From positions 53,055-117,054 of the forward strand of contig NZ_JACXXO010000017.1 of NCBI RefSeq assembly GCF_017980685.1: DNA of 64,000 nucleotides, given 5' to 3'. Below the pieces are notes generated by a model. It saw only the letters and a list, made by a program, of their open reading frames with translations, was not told where the DNA came from and did not search any database. The stretch comes from Pseudomonas iridis. Its GTDB lineage: Bacteria; Pseudomonadota; Gammaproteobacteria; Pseudomonadales; Pseudomonadaceae. Positions 42,956 through 51,729 of this stretch are shown here, piece by piece (position 1 is the first letter of the stretch; every line of letters begins with the position of its first letter). The position numbers were made by a program, and so were the translations under genes.

Positions 42956-44560
42956 ATGACGAGAGATGGATCTCTGGTTGGGGCTTTGCCTGCACCAGTG
43001 CTTTTGCCGAAAAACCGCTGGATCGCACCGACCCTGCAAAGCATCGCCCTGATGCTGTTGTTGGCCGGCATGACGCTGGGTGAATGGTCGCTTTACATTG
43101 GCATGCCCTTGGCGGTGCTGATTGTCTGGCTGCCGCGCCTGCGCACCCGAGCCGTCCCCGATGCACCGCCTGCCGACACCGGCAGCGCCATGTCCGAACT
43201 GACCCGCGACCTTTCCTACACCACCAGCCATAACGCCCTGTCGGCGGCCGGCGTGGCGTTTTCGGTCAAGGAGCTGGCGAGCAAGCTCGAATCGCAACTC
43301 GATGCCGCGGCACGGATTGTCAGCAACGCCGAGGTGATGATCGCCACCGAGCACGCGACTTCGCAGCTCAGCCGCGATGCACTGGCAGCCGCCAGCGAGG
43401 CACATCACAGCAGTGCGGCGGGGCGCACCGAATTGATCGATTCGATTTCGCGCATGCGTCAGCTCAGTCAGCGCGCCAATGCCAGTCGTGAATTGATCGA
43501 AGCCTTGAGCCTGCGCAGCGATGACATTCAACGTGTGACGTTGGTGATCCAGTCGATTGCCAGCCAGACCAATCTTTTGGCGTTGAACGCGGCGATTGAA
43601 GCTGCGCGGGCTGGCGAGCATGGCCGCGGGTTTGCGGTGGTGGCGGATGAGGTGCGTGGGTTGGCGGCGCGGACGGCGTCGGCGACTGGCGAAGTGGGCG
43701 AGATGGTCGCCGACATTCAGCAGCGCACCGCGCAGGTGGTGGAGCAGATCCGCGAGCTGTCCAGTGACTTGCACACTGGCGTCGAACAGGTCGAGCACAC
43801 TGGCCAGCACCTGGAGAACATTGCTCGGCTGGCGGCCGGGGTGGAAAGTCAGGTCGGCGAAATCGCCCGTGGTGCCGAGACCAATCGTGAGCAACTCGAC
43901 AGTCTGTTCAAGGCCATCGAGCAGATGCGCAGCGATCTGGCGATCAGCGATCAACAGACCCGGCGCCTCGCCGATGCGGCGGTGCAGATGGAGGGGCAGG
44001 CAGAAACCATCAGCGAACGTCTCGCCGAAGTCGGTCTGGATGACTATCACCAGCGCATCTATGATCTGGCGCGCGAAGGGGCGAGTCAGATTGCGGCGCG
44101 TTTCGAAGCGGACGTCGAGCAAGGGCGGATCAGTCTCGAAGATCTGTTCGACCGCCAGTATCAGGCGATCGCGAATACTCAACCTACCAAGTATCAAACC
44201 CGATTCGACCGCTATACCGATCAGGTTCTGCCGGCGATTCAGGAACCGTTGTTGCCGCGTCACGAGGGTCTGGTGTTCGCCATTGCCTGCACGCAGCAGG
44301 GGTATGTGCCGACGCACAATCAGGTGTTCAGCCAGGCACTGACTGGCGATGCGCAGGTCGATGCGGTCAACAACCGGACTAAGCGCAAGTTCGCCGACCG
44401 CACCGGGATTCGCTGTGGCAGCCATCAGCAACCGGTGTTGTTGCAGACCTACACCCGTGACACCGGCGAGTTGATGCACGACCTGTCGGTGCCGATCACG
44501 ATAAAGGGCCGACACTGGGGTGGTTTGCGTTTGGGTTATAAACCGGAAAGTCCGCGCTGA
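42956..44560 (+). CDS. Methyl-accepting chemotaxis protein with C-terminal sensor-like domain
   Basis: 534 residues. Two short TM segments (about 27-42 and 45-60) with almost no periplasmic loop lie at the N-terminus. A signalling domain has the universal tip SIASQTNLLALNAAIEAARA. After the signalling helices, from about residue 385, lies an extra globular domain with VFAIACTQQGYVPTHNQVF and a final LSVPITIKGRHWGGLRLGYK that looks like the end of a Cache sensor domain. Thus sensing appears cytoplasmic and C-terminal. GGGGTGTTGAT before the ATG is a weak ribosome site. Confidence 0.87.
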   Translation: MTRDGSLVGALPAPVLLPKNRWIAPTLQSIALMLLLAGMTLGEWSLYIGMPLAVLIVWLPRLRTRAVPDAPPADTGSAMSELTRDLSYTTSHNALSAAGVAFSVKELASKLESQLDAAARIVSNAEVMIATEHATSQLSRDALAAASEAHHSSAAGRTELIDSISRMRQLSQRANASRELIEALSLRSDDIQRVTLVIQSIASQTNLLALNAAIEAARAGEHGRGFAVVADEVRGLAARTASATGEVGEMVADIQQRTAQVVEQIRELSSDLHTGVEQVEHTGQHLENIARLAAGVESQVGEIARGAETNREQLDSLFKAIEQMRSDLAISDQQTRRLADAAVQMEGQAETISERLAEVGLDDYHQRIYDLAREGASQIAARFEADVEQGRISLEDLFDRQYQAIANTQPTKYQTRFDRYTDQVLPAIQEPLLPRHEGLVFAIACTQQGYVPTHNQVFSQALTGDAQVDAVNNRTKRKFADRTGIRCGSHQQPVLLQTYTRDTGELMHDLSVPITIKGRHWGGLRLGYKPESPR

Positions 44561-44673
44561 TCGATTGTTACGCTGGATGCAACGAATCTGTGCACGAGGG
44601 TTGCTGTTTCCGCTGTGGCGAAATCATTAACATGCCCGCTTAGTTAGGTAGCTAATGAATTTCGGAGGTCCAC

Positions 44674-44877
44674 ATGCAGTGCAGGGTTGATGTTGCCGTG
44701 ATGATCGGCAGTGGTGTGCCCGCCGGTTTGCGCGCGATGGGGCAAAGCGTTTGCTGGGTCGTTTTGCTCAACGGTGAACGACGTGGCAGCGCGTTTGCCA
44801 GTCGCGATGAGGCCGAGGAGTGCAGGGCTGCGTGGCTCGCGCAGTTGAAGGCGGAGGTTGGCGACAGCCTGCACTGA
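44674..44877 (+). CDS. Small conserved hypothetical protein
   Basis: 67 residues, preceded by GGAGGTCCAC, an excellent ribosome site. It has alternating beta-like strands (CWVVLLNGERRGSAF) and a helix (SRDEAEECRAAWLAQLKAEV). No known family is recognised. The neighbour DUF2789 gene is convergent. Confidence 0.65.
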   Translation: MQCRVDVAVMIGSGVPAGLRAMGQSVCWVVLLNGERRGSAFASRDEAEECRAAWLAQLKAEVGDSLH

Positions 44878-44882
44878 TCAGG

Positions 44883-45122
44883 TCACTTGCCGTCGTGATG
44901 CAAGCGCAAGTTGAGCTCATCGACCACGACTGCCTCTTCGCCGTCGCCGCGTAGCCATTCTTTCAGCAACTGTGCCTGCGATTCGGTCCAGAATTCGGCG
45001 TCAATCAGTTTGGTGTCAGCGTCCAGTTGATGCTCGTCGATGAACTCGTCGATTGCATCGCCTTCTGAAGGCAGTCCCAGTTGATCGAACAGGGTTTTCA
45101 GATCATAGGTTGGCAAATCCAT
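44883..45122 (-). CDS. DUF2789 family protein
   Basis: 79 residues. The pattern DLKTLFDQLGLPSEGDAIDEF and DAEFWTESQAQLLKEWL defines DUF2789. ATG 45122 is chosen because AAGGAG lies 6 nt upstream; GTG 45125 would be too close. Unknown function. Confidence 0.88.
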   Translation of the reverse strand: MDLPTYDLKTLFDQLGLPSEGDAIDEFIDEHQLDADTKLIDAEFWTESQAQLLKEWLRGDGEEAVVVDELNLRLHHDGK

Positions 45123-45171
45123 CACGTACTCCTTTTGATTCGCGCCGATATGGCGCAGTCAATTGCTCTCT

Positions 45172-45447
45172 CTATCTGAGGCAGCCACTGGCCAGGAGTT
45201 CGATTTGTAATTCGAGTGAGCGGGCGAGCGCGCAAGCTTCGTTATGATCCTCGCGGAAACCTCTTACACGGCCGGTCGACTTTTCTTTAATGTGAAAGAA
45301 AGCGTTACCTGCAGGTACCACCTGAAAGCGTGGCGTCTGGTCGTTCGTTGCGGATTCCGGCAGATCTTCCATACCGGTGATACGCAGGATCACAGGCGAT
45401 TTGAGTCGGGCCTCAGCGGGCATGGCGAAATGAGTCAGAGTGCACAT
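45172..45447 (-). CDS. Conserved hypothetical protein
   Basis: 91 residues. Contains PRFQVVPAGNAFFHIKEKST and VRGFREDHNEACALARSLE. AAGGA lies 7 nt before the ATG. No domain is recognised; probably a small cytoplasmic Pseudomonas protein. It is followed by DUF2789 on the same strand 50 bp away. Confidence 0.62.
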   Translation of the reverse strand: MCTLTHFAMPAEARLKSPVILRITGMEDLPESATNDQTPRFQVVPAGNAFFHIKEKSTGRVRGFREDHNEACALARSLELQIELLASGCLR

Positions 45448-45868
45448 ATGAAGTCCTTTTCATCAGTTGGCCGATATTTACAGGCCGTTGTGGGTAGTCT
45501 TGATGAGCATCGCTGCTCTAGAATCGCCAGTACCTGTTGACGACAGCGCTTATCTAAAGCAATTTTTCGCAAGCGATATGTCGGAAAAGAGCTTTTCTTC
45601 GTGAGAATTTTCCCTAAAGTTCGTAGTCAACTTTCTCTCATGGCGAGTGAGGATTTTTCCTTCAGGCTTTGGCGACGTTGGAGTGAGTTTCGCGAGTGAC
45701 AATCCAGTAGTCTTACGAACCTCGCGTTGAACGAGCGCTCTGCTCAGTTCAGGTTTTTATTTGAGTCAATTGGCAGTGCCATCGGCCTGGCCGTTTTTTG
45801 CCGTGCGCGTTTCCCGTGTGCGGTTTTTCAGATGTGGGGATGTTTCTTTGGCAGTCAGTAATCTCGAT
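45448..45868. other. 420-bp gap without recognised gene
   Basis: Neither strand has a frame with family resemblance. TTG 45848 could begin the downstream gene 21 bases earlier. Nothing repeat-like is seen. Confidence 0.4.
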
Positions 45869-46318
45869 ATGCATGCTTTGTTCGTGCTGGGTGATTTGCG
45901 TGCAAAGCTGGTCAAGCAGTTCCAATCGCGTTTTGTTTACATCACCGAGCAAAGCGCTGAAGGTATTTATGTTGCCGAGCTCGACACGCAAAGTGCGTTG
46001 GTAGTCGATGACAAACCGGGGCTGAAGCTCAAGGTCGGCGACCACTTCAGTGCATCGGTCTTGCCCAGCCGTGAAGGTGGCAAGATGGATATTCGTTTTC
46101 GTGAAATAAAACTCACGGTTTATGGGCTTGGCGATTACGCCTTCGTTGATAGCGCCGATGGCCATGCGATCCTGTTCAAGGAAGGTCACAGCGTGGTGAC
46201 CGTATTCGCCGCCAATGAGCAATTGCAGGAAGGCCTGACCAAGACCCTGAAAGCCGTCACTGGCAAAGCCGCGAAGTGGCGCAAGGGCGAACTGGTGACC
46301 TTCAAGGCCAGCGAGTGA
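45869..46318 (+). CDS. Conserved hypothetical protein, first of a coupled pair
   Basis: 149 residues from ATG 45869. The TTG at 45848, with GGGGA 6 nt upstream, is an alternative. Beta-rich: LDTQSALVVDDKPGLKLKVG, IRFREIKLTVYGLGDY, and a basic end. No domain recognised. Its stop overlaps a GTG start of the next gene (GTGA), suggesting joint function. Confidence 0.6.
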   Translation: MHALFVLGDLRAKLVKQFQSRFVYITEQSAEGIYVAELDTQSALVVDDKPGLKLKVGDHFSASVLPSREGGKMDIRFREIKLTVYGLGDYAFVDSADGHAILFKEGHSVVTVFAANEQLQEGLTKTLKAVTGKAAKWRKGELVTFKASE

Positions 46319-46524
46319 TCGGCGGTTTGAGTCGCGCCGATTTTCATTCGCAGAACATCGACAAGGCGCGTGACGAGGCCAAGCGATTGTTTGCCATGAA
46401 GGCCGAGTTGCAAGGCGCGTGGCTGGGATGGGTGGCCTCGCAGATCTATGAGTTGCGTCCAGCGGAATACGCCAGCATGGTCAGACGCGAGCTGCAAAGC
46501 TTGCAGGAAAAGTCTGAAAGCTAA
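46315..46524 (+). CDS. Conserved hypothetical protein, second of a coupled pair
   Basis: 69 residues from GTG 46315, overlapping the stop codon before it. Helical: SRADFHSQNIDKARDEAKRL and YASMVRRELQSLQ. The sequence is cleaner than the upstream part of the same frame, which supports this start. Unknown function. Confidence 0.5.
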   Translation: MIGGLSRADFHSQNIDKARDEAKRLFAMKAELQGAWLGWVASQIYELRPAEYASMVRRELQSLQEKSES

Positions 46525-46651
46525 CCTCGTCTGGGGCAAGGTCCTAAAAAAGCAGGAACCTCGTCTACAGTCAGTTGACTGAGTATTCAGAGGCTTGCGG
46601 TCTTCTGTCAGGCCATCCTGTCATTGCTGTGAACAGCACGAGGTGTAATGC

Positions 46652-47668
46652 ATGAACGGATTTCGACGGTTATTGGCCGCCAGCGTGGCGACATTCGGCT
46701 TGCTGGCGTCAGCGCAATCGACGATGGCAGCACAGGCGCCGATCCATTTCGCCGACCTGAATTGGGAAAGCGGCAGCCTGATCACCGATGTCTTGCGGAT
46801 CATCGTCGAGAAGGGCTACGGGTTGCCAACCGACACCTTGCCCGGCACCACCATTACTCTGGAAACCGCGCTGGCCAACAATGACATTCAGGTCATTGGC
46901 GAGGAGTGGGCCGGGCGCAGCCCGGTGTGGGTCAAGGCCGAGGCTGAAGGCAAGGTGGTGAGCCTGGGCGATACGGTCAAGGGCGCCACCGAAGGCTGGT
47001 GGGTGCCGGAATACGTGATCAAGGGGGACCCGGCCAAGGGCATCAAGCCGCTGGCGCCGGACTTGCGCAGTGTCAGTGATCTGAAAAAATACAAGGACGT
47101 GTTCAAGGACCCGGAAAACCCGAGCAAGGGGCGCTTCCTCAACAGCCCGATTGGCTGGACTTCAGAAGTGGTCAACAAGCAGAAACTCACGGCTTACGGG
47201 TTGCAGGACGACTTCACCAATTTCCGCAGTGGCTCGGGTGCGGCGCTCGACGCCGAGATCAGTTCTTCTATTCGTCGCGGTAAACCGGTGCTGTTTTATT
47301 ACTGGTCGCCGACGCCGTTGCTGGGCAAGTTCAAACTGGTGCAGCTGGAAGAGCCGCCGTTTGATGCCGAGGCATGGAAAACGCTGACTGACGCCGATAA
47401 TCCCAACCCGAAACCAACCCGCTCGCTGGCGTCAAAACTGTCGATTGGCGTGTCTACGCCATTCCAGAAGCAGTATCCGCAGATTGCCGAGTTCTTCAGC
47501 AAAGTCGATTTCCCGATTGCTGAGCTGAACAAGGCGTTGGCCGACATGAGCGAGAAGCACACCGCACCGCGTCAGGCCGCTGAAGCGTTCATGAAGGCGC
47601 ATCCGGATGTGTGGCAGGCGTGGTTGCCGAAGGATGTGGCGGATAAGGTGTCGGCTGATCTGAAATAG
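46652..47668 (+). CDS. Glycine-betaine/choline-type ABC substrate-binding protein, orphan
   Basis: 338 residues. The signal peptide is MNGFRRLLAASVATFGLLAS with cleavage after MAA. The OpuAC/ProX-type fold shows IHFADLNWESGSLITDVLR, GEEWAGRSPVWVKAEAEGKV, WWVPEYVIKGD and SPIGWTSEVVNKQK. No permease or ATPase gene is adjacent. Pseudomonas encodes orphan proteins of this type (CaiX, BetX, CbcX) that feed one core transporter, CbcWV. Confidence 0.87.
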   Translation: MNGFRRLLAASVATFGLLASAQSTMAAQAPIHFADLNWESGSLITDVLRIIVEKGYGLPTDTLPGTTITLETALANNDIQVIGEEWAGRSPVWVKAEAEGKVVSLGDTVKGATEGWWVPEYVIKGDPAKGIKPLAPDLRSVSDLKKYKDVFKDPENPSKGRFLNSPIGWTSEVVNKQKLTAYGLQDDFTNFRSGSGAALDAEISSSIRRGKPVLFYYWSPTPLLGKFKLVQLEEPPFDAEAWKTLTDADNPNPKPTRSLASKLSIGVSTPFQKQYPQIAEFFSKVDFPIAELNKALADMSEKHTAPRQAAEAFMKAHPDVWQAWLPKDVADKVSADLK

Positions 47669-47684
47669 AGGGTTGATGCCACAG

Positions 47685-47783
47685 GCCTCATCGCGGGCAA
47701 GCCCGCTCCCACAGGTTTTTCTGTCGAATACAAAATGTGTGTACGACACCGGTCACTGTGGGAGCGGGCTTGCCCGCGATGCT
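47685..47783. repeat. Inverted REP pair (GGGCTTGCCCGC type)
   Basis: GCCTCATCGCGGGCAAGCCCGC at 47686 and GTGGGAGCGGGCTTGCCCGCGATG at 47757-47782 flank a short spacer. The stop of the TonB receptor gene is at 47785, directly beside it. Confidence 0.85.
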
Positions 47784-47784
47784 T

Positions 47785-49917
47785 TTAGAACCTGGTCTGC
47801 ACCGCCAACTCAAAGGTGCGTGGTGTACCCAGGTAATACGCCGGCGATACATGCGCAAACTCGGCATACACCTCATTCGTCAAGTTACGCACCCGACCGG
47901 TGAGGGTGGTGTGCGAATCGACTTTGTAGCTGAGGAAGCTGCCGAATAACGTGTACGACGGCACGGTCAGGGTGTTGGCGCTGTCGGCAAATACCGATGC
48001 CACGTATCGCGCATCGACCCCACCTTGCCATTGCGGCGAAAAATCATAAGTCAGCCAGAGATTGCCAACCCGGTCCGGAACATTGGTGGGCGTGTTGCCC
48101 TTGCGCGAAACCACGGCGCCCGCCGCGTTTTTTTCGGTGAAATCATCGTACTGCGCGTCAACCCAGGCGAAATTGCCCTCGGCCAGCAGTCTGTCGGTAA
48201 TGCGCAAGGAGCTGGCAATCTCGATTCCTTTTGACGTCTGCTTGCCCACCGCAATGCTGCGGGTCGGGTCCAGTGGATCGGTGACGGCGAAGTCTTTTCG
48301 CTCAATGGTGTAAGCCGCCACGGTCGCCGAGCCTCGTCCGTTCAGGTAGTCGAACTTGCTGCCGATTTCCCATTGTTTGCCGGTCGATACGTCGAAGTCC
48401 TGTGTGCCATTGGGTTGCTCGGCCGCGGTGCTGTATTGCACGTAGACGTTGGCCGAAGGGATGAACTGGTAAGTCAGGCCCGCGCGCCCCGTGACAGGCT
48501 CCCAACTGCGCTTGAGGTGCCTTGGATTGGCGGCGGTCACGGCGCGGTGGTTGGTCACGTCGAGATCAATGTCGTCATAACGCAGGCCGGTGAGCAGCGA
48601 CAGTTTGTCGGTCAACGCCAGACGGTTTTCCACGAACAGCGCTTTGGTGGTGACCTCGTTGGTCTTGTCACTGATCAGTGCGGGGTTGGTGCCGGGAATG
48701 TCGTAGAAATACCCAGGACGATAGTGGTTCGGGTTTACCGCGCTCGCGTCTTTTATGTTGAGCGGCGAGTTGGAGGTTTGGTTGACCTTGTATTCGAAAC
48801 CGCCGGACCACGTCGTATCAAGTCCCAACAAAGTGTTGTCGTGGCGCAGTTCGAACTGGTTGCCGTTCTGTTCGCCTTGGTGCCGCACCTGGTACGCCGT
48901 CGAACGATTCACTGCCGAGTTGTCGGCGTTGTATTGGTAGGTCTCGAGATTGCGGTAATCGCGTTGGCTGTCGAGGTGGTACAGCGTGTTGCGCAGGGTG
49001 GTGCTGTCGTTGATCCGGTAGTCGATGATCGACCGTACCCAGATTGTCCGCTGTTCGTAGCGGCCGTCCTCGACGTTGTAGTTGTTGAAGCGATTGTGTT
49101 TATCAATCTTCAACTCGCCGGCCTTGGGGTTAAGTACGGGCGTGCCCCAGTACGGGCTGTCTTCGTGTTCGTCCTGATACTCCAGGGCCAGGGTATGCGA
49201 CAGGTTTGGTGTGAAATCGCTGAGTATCGAAAACGCCACGCTCCAGGCATCGCGCTCCTGTCGATCGATGTAGCCATTGCTGGTGTTGTGGCTGACGTCT
49301 AGCCGCGCGTAGTGCTGCACCTCGCTGCCTGGATCGGTCAGCGCATGGTTGAGGCCGAACGCGGTTTCGGTGGTGTCGTAGGTGCCGTAACTGACCCTGC
49401 CTTCAACGGCCTGTTCATCGCGGGTCGCCAGTTTGGTCACGTAGTTCAACGAACCACCGACCGAACCTGCGCCATTGATCAGTGACGACGGACCGCCCAC
49501 CAACTCCACTCTGTCATAGATCCACGCATCGACAGGACGGGCGAGGCCTCCGGAAACGTTGATGCCGTTGAACATCTGCGTGATCTGGCTGCTGGTGAAG
49601 CCGCGATAGGAGATGAATCCGCCGAAGCCTGGCGGTGCGCTGGCATTGACGCCGGGCAGGGTGTTGGCGGCGTCCTGGAAGTTCTGTGCGCCGTGGCGCT
49701 CGATGTCGTTGCGATTGGCGATGGCCACCGAGGCGGGTGTGTCGCGGACGCTCAAGCCGAGTCGCGAAGCCATGCCGCTGGACTGGTCGAGGCTCAGGCC
49801 CGGTTCGTTGCCGGATTCGCCATCAATGTTGATCGGCGTCAGTTCCATGGTGGATTGCGCCCAGACGCTAACGGACAGGCAGCCGCACAGGCTCGCCAGC
49901 AAAGTGAGTTGTTTCAT
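47785..49917 (-). CDS. TonB-dependent outer-membrane receptor
   Basis: 710 residues. The signal peptide is MKQLTLLASLCGCLSVSVWA. The plug domain carries RLGLSVRDTPASV and NTLPGVNASAPPGFGGF, and the 22-strand barrel closes with TFELAVQTRF. Siderophore-receptor subgroup without an N-terminal signalling domain. The second ATG (49917) is 7 nt from AGGA; ATG 49920 is 4 nt away. The DUF2946 gene upstream on the same strand suggests a copper- or metal-linked regulon. Ligand unknown. Confidence 0.88.
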   Translation of the reverse strand: MKQLTLLASLCGCLSVSVWAQSTMELTPINIDGESGNEPGLSLDQSSGMASRLGLSVRDTPASVAIANRNDIERHGAQNFQDAANTLPGVNASAPPGFGGFISYRGFTSSQITQMFNGINVSGGLARPVDAWIYDRVELVGGPSSLINGAGSVGGSLNYVTKLATRDEQAVEGRVSYGTYDTTETAFGLNHALTDPGSEVQHYARLDVSHNTSNGYIDRQERDAWSVAFSILSDFTPNLSHTLALEYQDEHEDSPYWGTPVLNPKAGELKIDKHNRFNNYNVEDGRYEQRTIWVRSIIDYRINDSTTLRNTLYHLDSQRDYRNLETYQYNADNSAVNRSTAYQVRHQGEQNGNQFELRHDNTLLGLDTTWSGGFEYKVNQTSNSPLNIKDASAVNPNHYRPGYFYDIPGTNPALISDKTNEVTTKALFVENRLALTDKLSLLTGLRYDDIDLDVTNHRAVTAANPRHLKRSWEPVTGRAGLTYQFIPSANVYVQYSTAAEQPNGTQDFDVSTGKQWEIGSKFDYLNGRGSATVAAYTIERKDFAVTDPLDPTRSIAVGKQTSKGIEIASSLRITDRLLAEGNFAWVDAQYDDFTEKNAAGAVVSRKGNTPTNVPDRVGNLWLTYDFSPQWQGGVDARYVASVFADSANTLTVPSYTLFGSFLSYKVDSHTTLTGRVRNLTNEVYAEFAHVSPAYYLGTPRTFELAVQTRF

Positions 49918-50009
49918 CATTGAATCCTGAATGCATGTCTAGGAGTCAGCGCACAGGCAAACGCCGCGCGTTGGCGCAGTGGGCCGACAAATCAAAAAGG
50001 CAGTAACAC

Positions 50010-50399
50010 TCAGGCGAGCGGTGGGGCGCGTGGGTTGGCCGAGGGCCAGGTGAGGCGGGCGGGGAGGTCGGCACTGGCGATGGGCGCCAGCGGCGGGCTG
50101 TGTTGTTCTGGGAGGATCGCCAGGGTCAGGCTGGAGTTGAACGCCGGCCCCATGCCGCCGCCGACAGAACACAGCGGACAGCCGAAGGCTTTGGACAGCG
50201 TCGGCAGTTGTTCTTCGCTGGGATTGGAGGCCAGCGGCGCTTGAGTCGCCGGGTCGACTGTACAGAACTGGCCGCCGATGCCGTTGAGCTGCATGCCGAC
50301 CATTTGCCCGTGACCGATGCTGCAAGCGAACACGTTGAACAGGACGCAGCAATAGAGCGTCCAGGCCAGCAGTGATCGATCGGAACGGGAGAATTTCAT
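50010..50399 (-). CDS. DUF2946 family protein
   Basis: 129 residues. N-terminal hydrophobic segment WTLYCCVLFNVFACSIGHGQ, a GCPLCS motif at about residue 76, and a Pro/Ala C-terminus. DUF2946 proteins commonly sit beside copper or heavy-metal TonB receptors and are secreted or membrane anchored. The Cys motif may bind metal. 92 bp upstream of the receptor gene; probably co-transcribed. Confidence 0.8.
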   Translation of the reverse strand: MKFSRSDRSLLAWTLYCCVLFNVFACSIGHGQMVGMQLNGIGGQFCTVDPATQAPLASNPSEEQLPTLSKAFGCPLCSVGGGMGPAFNSSLTLAILPEQHSPPLAPIASADLPARLTWPSANPRAPPLA

Positions 50400-50492
50400 G
50401 GGCCGGCACTTTACCGTACCGCTGATCGGTCGTGCACTTGAAAAAAATGCGACTAGGATGATTTGTTCAAATCCCTTTCAAGGATTTCAACC

Positions 50493-50933
50493 ATGACCTT
50501 TGTGTTGGCTCAATGGCTGGTGACAGTGTTTGCGGTGATCAGCCTGGTGCATGTGTATTGGGCGCTGGGTGGGCAATGGGCGGCGGTGGCGGCAGTTCCG
50601 CAGGTTCCGGTGGAAGGTTTGGTGGCGACGCTACGACCGGCGTTCAAGCCATCGGGATGGCTCACGTTGTTGGTGGCGGCTGTGTTATTGGCGATTGCTG
50701 CGCTGGTGTGTTTGCGGGTCGGGTGGGGCGTGGCGCCGGTACATCACAAGGCGTTGCAGTGGGTGATCAGTGTCATTGCGCTGCTGATGTTTGCCCGGGC
50801 GATTGGTGATTCGCATCTGGTGGGGTTTTTCAAGGAGGTGAAGGACTCACGTTTTGCGCGGCTGGATACGTGGGTTTATTCGCCGTTGTGTGCGGTGTTG
50901 GGGGCGGGGTTGCTGGCGGTGGCTTGGGTTTGA
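50493..50933 (+). CDS. DUF3995 family membrane protein
   Basis: 146 residues, four TM helices. The start ATG 50493 follows AAGGATTTCAACC. Conserved HVYWALGGQW in TM1 and DTWVYSPLCAVLGAGL at the end are family features. Function unknown. Confidence 0.85.
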   Translation: MTFVLAQWLVTVFAVISLVHVYWALGGQWAAVAAVPQVPVEGLVATLRPAFKPSGWLTLLVAAVLLAIAALVCLRVGWGVAPVHHKALQWVISVIALLMFARAIGDSHLVGFFKEVKDSRFARLDTWVYSPLCAVLGAGLLAVAWV

Positions 50934-50963
50934 GGCTGAGCAGGTTTATGTGATGACCGGGCC

Positions 50964-51070
50964 AGTCTCTTCGCGGGCAGGCCCGCTCCCACAGTGGCCT
51001 GAGTCGTACACAAATTTTGTCCCTGACACAGAATCCTGTGGGAGCGGGCCTGCCCGCGAAGAGGCCAGTC
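50964..51070. repeat. Inverted REP pair (GGGCCTGCCCGC type)
   Basis: TTCGCGGGCAGGCCCGCTCCCACAG at 50970 and its inverse GTGGGAGCGGGCCTGCCCGCGAAGAGG at 51036-51065 between convergent genes. Probably serves as a bidirectional hairpin. Confidence 0.85.
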
Positions 51071-51091
51071 CCGGCACCACAAGGTCTGAAT

Positions 51092-51454
51092 TCAGCTACC
51101 GCTTTCAGTGGAGCGACTACTGACTTCAGCCGGTACATCATCCCCGGCCATGCGTTTGCGGAACAACGCCGCCCGCGCCAGTAGCAACGTGGTTACCGGT
51201 ACCGTGATTGCCAATAAAATCGGGATCAGCCAGGCATGCAGCACCGGCCCGGACTTCAGCGCGGAAAAGCAAATGATTGAGGCCAGTGCCACGCACCACG
51301 CTCCCAGCGTCGACGCCAGTGCCGGCGGGTGCATGCGCTGGAAGTAGTCCTTCATCCGCAGCAATCCTATTGCGCCGATCAAGGCAAACACACCGCTGAG
51401 CACCAGTAGGATCGCCACAGGAATCTCAACCCAAAGAGACAGTTCCGCGTTCAT
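51092..51454 (-). CDS. phaG: Cation/proton antiporter subunit G (MnhG/PhaG)
   Basis: 120 residues, three TM helices. RMKDYFQRMHPPALASTLG is the MnhG signature. Small subunit of the Mrp complex. Overlaps phaF stop by 4 nt, last gene of the operon. Confidence 0.92.
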   Translation of the reverse strand: MNAELSLWVEIPVAILLVLSGVFALIGAIGLLRMKDYFQRMHPPALASTLGAWCVALASIICFSALKSGPVLHAWLIPILLAITVPVTTLLLARAALFRKRMAGDDVPAEVSSRSTESGS

Positions 51455-51729
51455 TCGATGACCTCGCCACGCAGCAGGAATTTCGCCAGGGCAAACGAAC
51501 CGACGAAGCCGAACAGGGCGATCAGCAGCGCCGCCTCAAAGTAAGTGTCACTGGAATAGCGAATGCCCAGAGTCAGCATCATCAGCATCGCAACGATGTA
51601 CAGATAGTCCAGCGCCAGTACCCGATCCTGCGCCGATGGCCCTTTGAACAGACGCAACAGCGTCAGCAGCATGGCCAGACAGAATAGAAACAGCGTCAGC
51701 AGAATCGCATTCGACAGTAATGGGCTCAT
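51451..51729 (-). CDS. phaF: Cation/proton antiporter subunit F (MnhF/PhaF)
   Basis: 92 residues, three TM helices. LLRLFKGPSAQDRVLALD is diagnostic. Four-nucleotide overlaps with neighbours on both sides. Confidence 0.92.
   Translation of the reverse strand: MSPLLSNAILLTLFLFCLAMLLTLLRLFKGPSAQDRVLALDYLYIVAMLMMLTLGIRYSSDTYFEAALLIALFGFVGSFALAKFLLRGEVIE

Noticed and set aside
42923..44515. Minus-strand frame of 530 codons opposite the chemoreceptor
   Set aside because: It is an antisense shadow of the GC-rich chemoreceptor gene; the protein has no family features and the plus-strand protein is clear.
48373..49302. Plus-strand 309-codon frame opposite the TonB receptor
   Set aside because: Val-rich shadow of the beta-barrel gene, no start signal.
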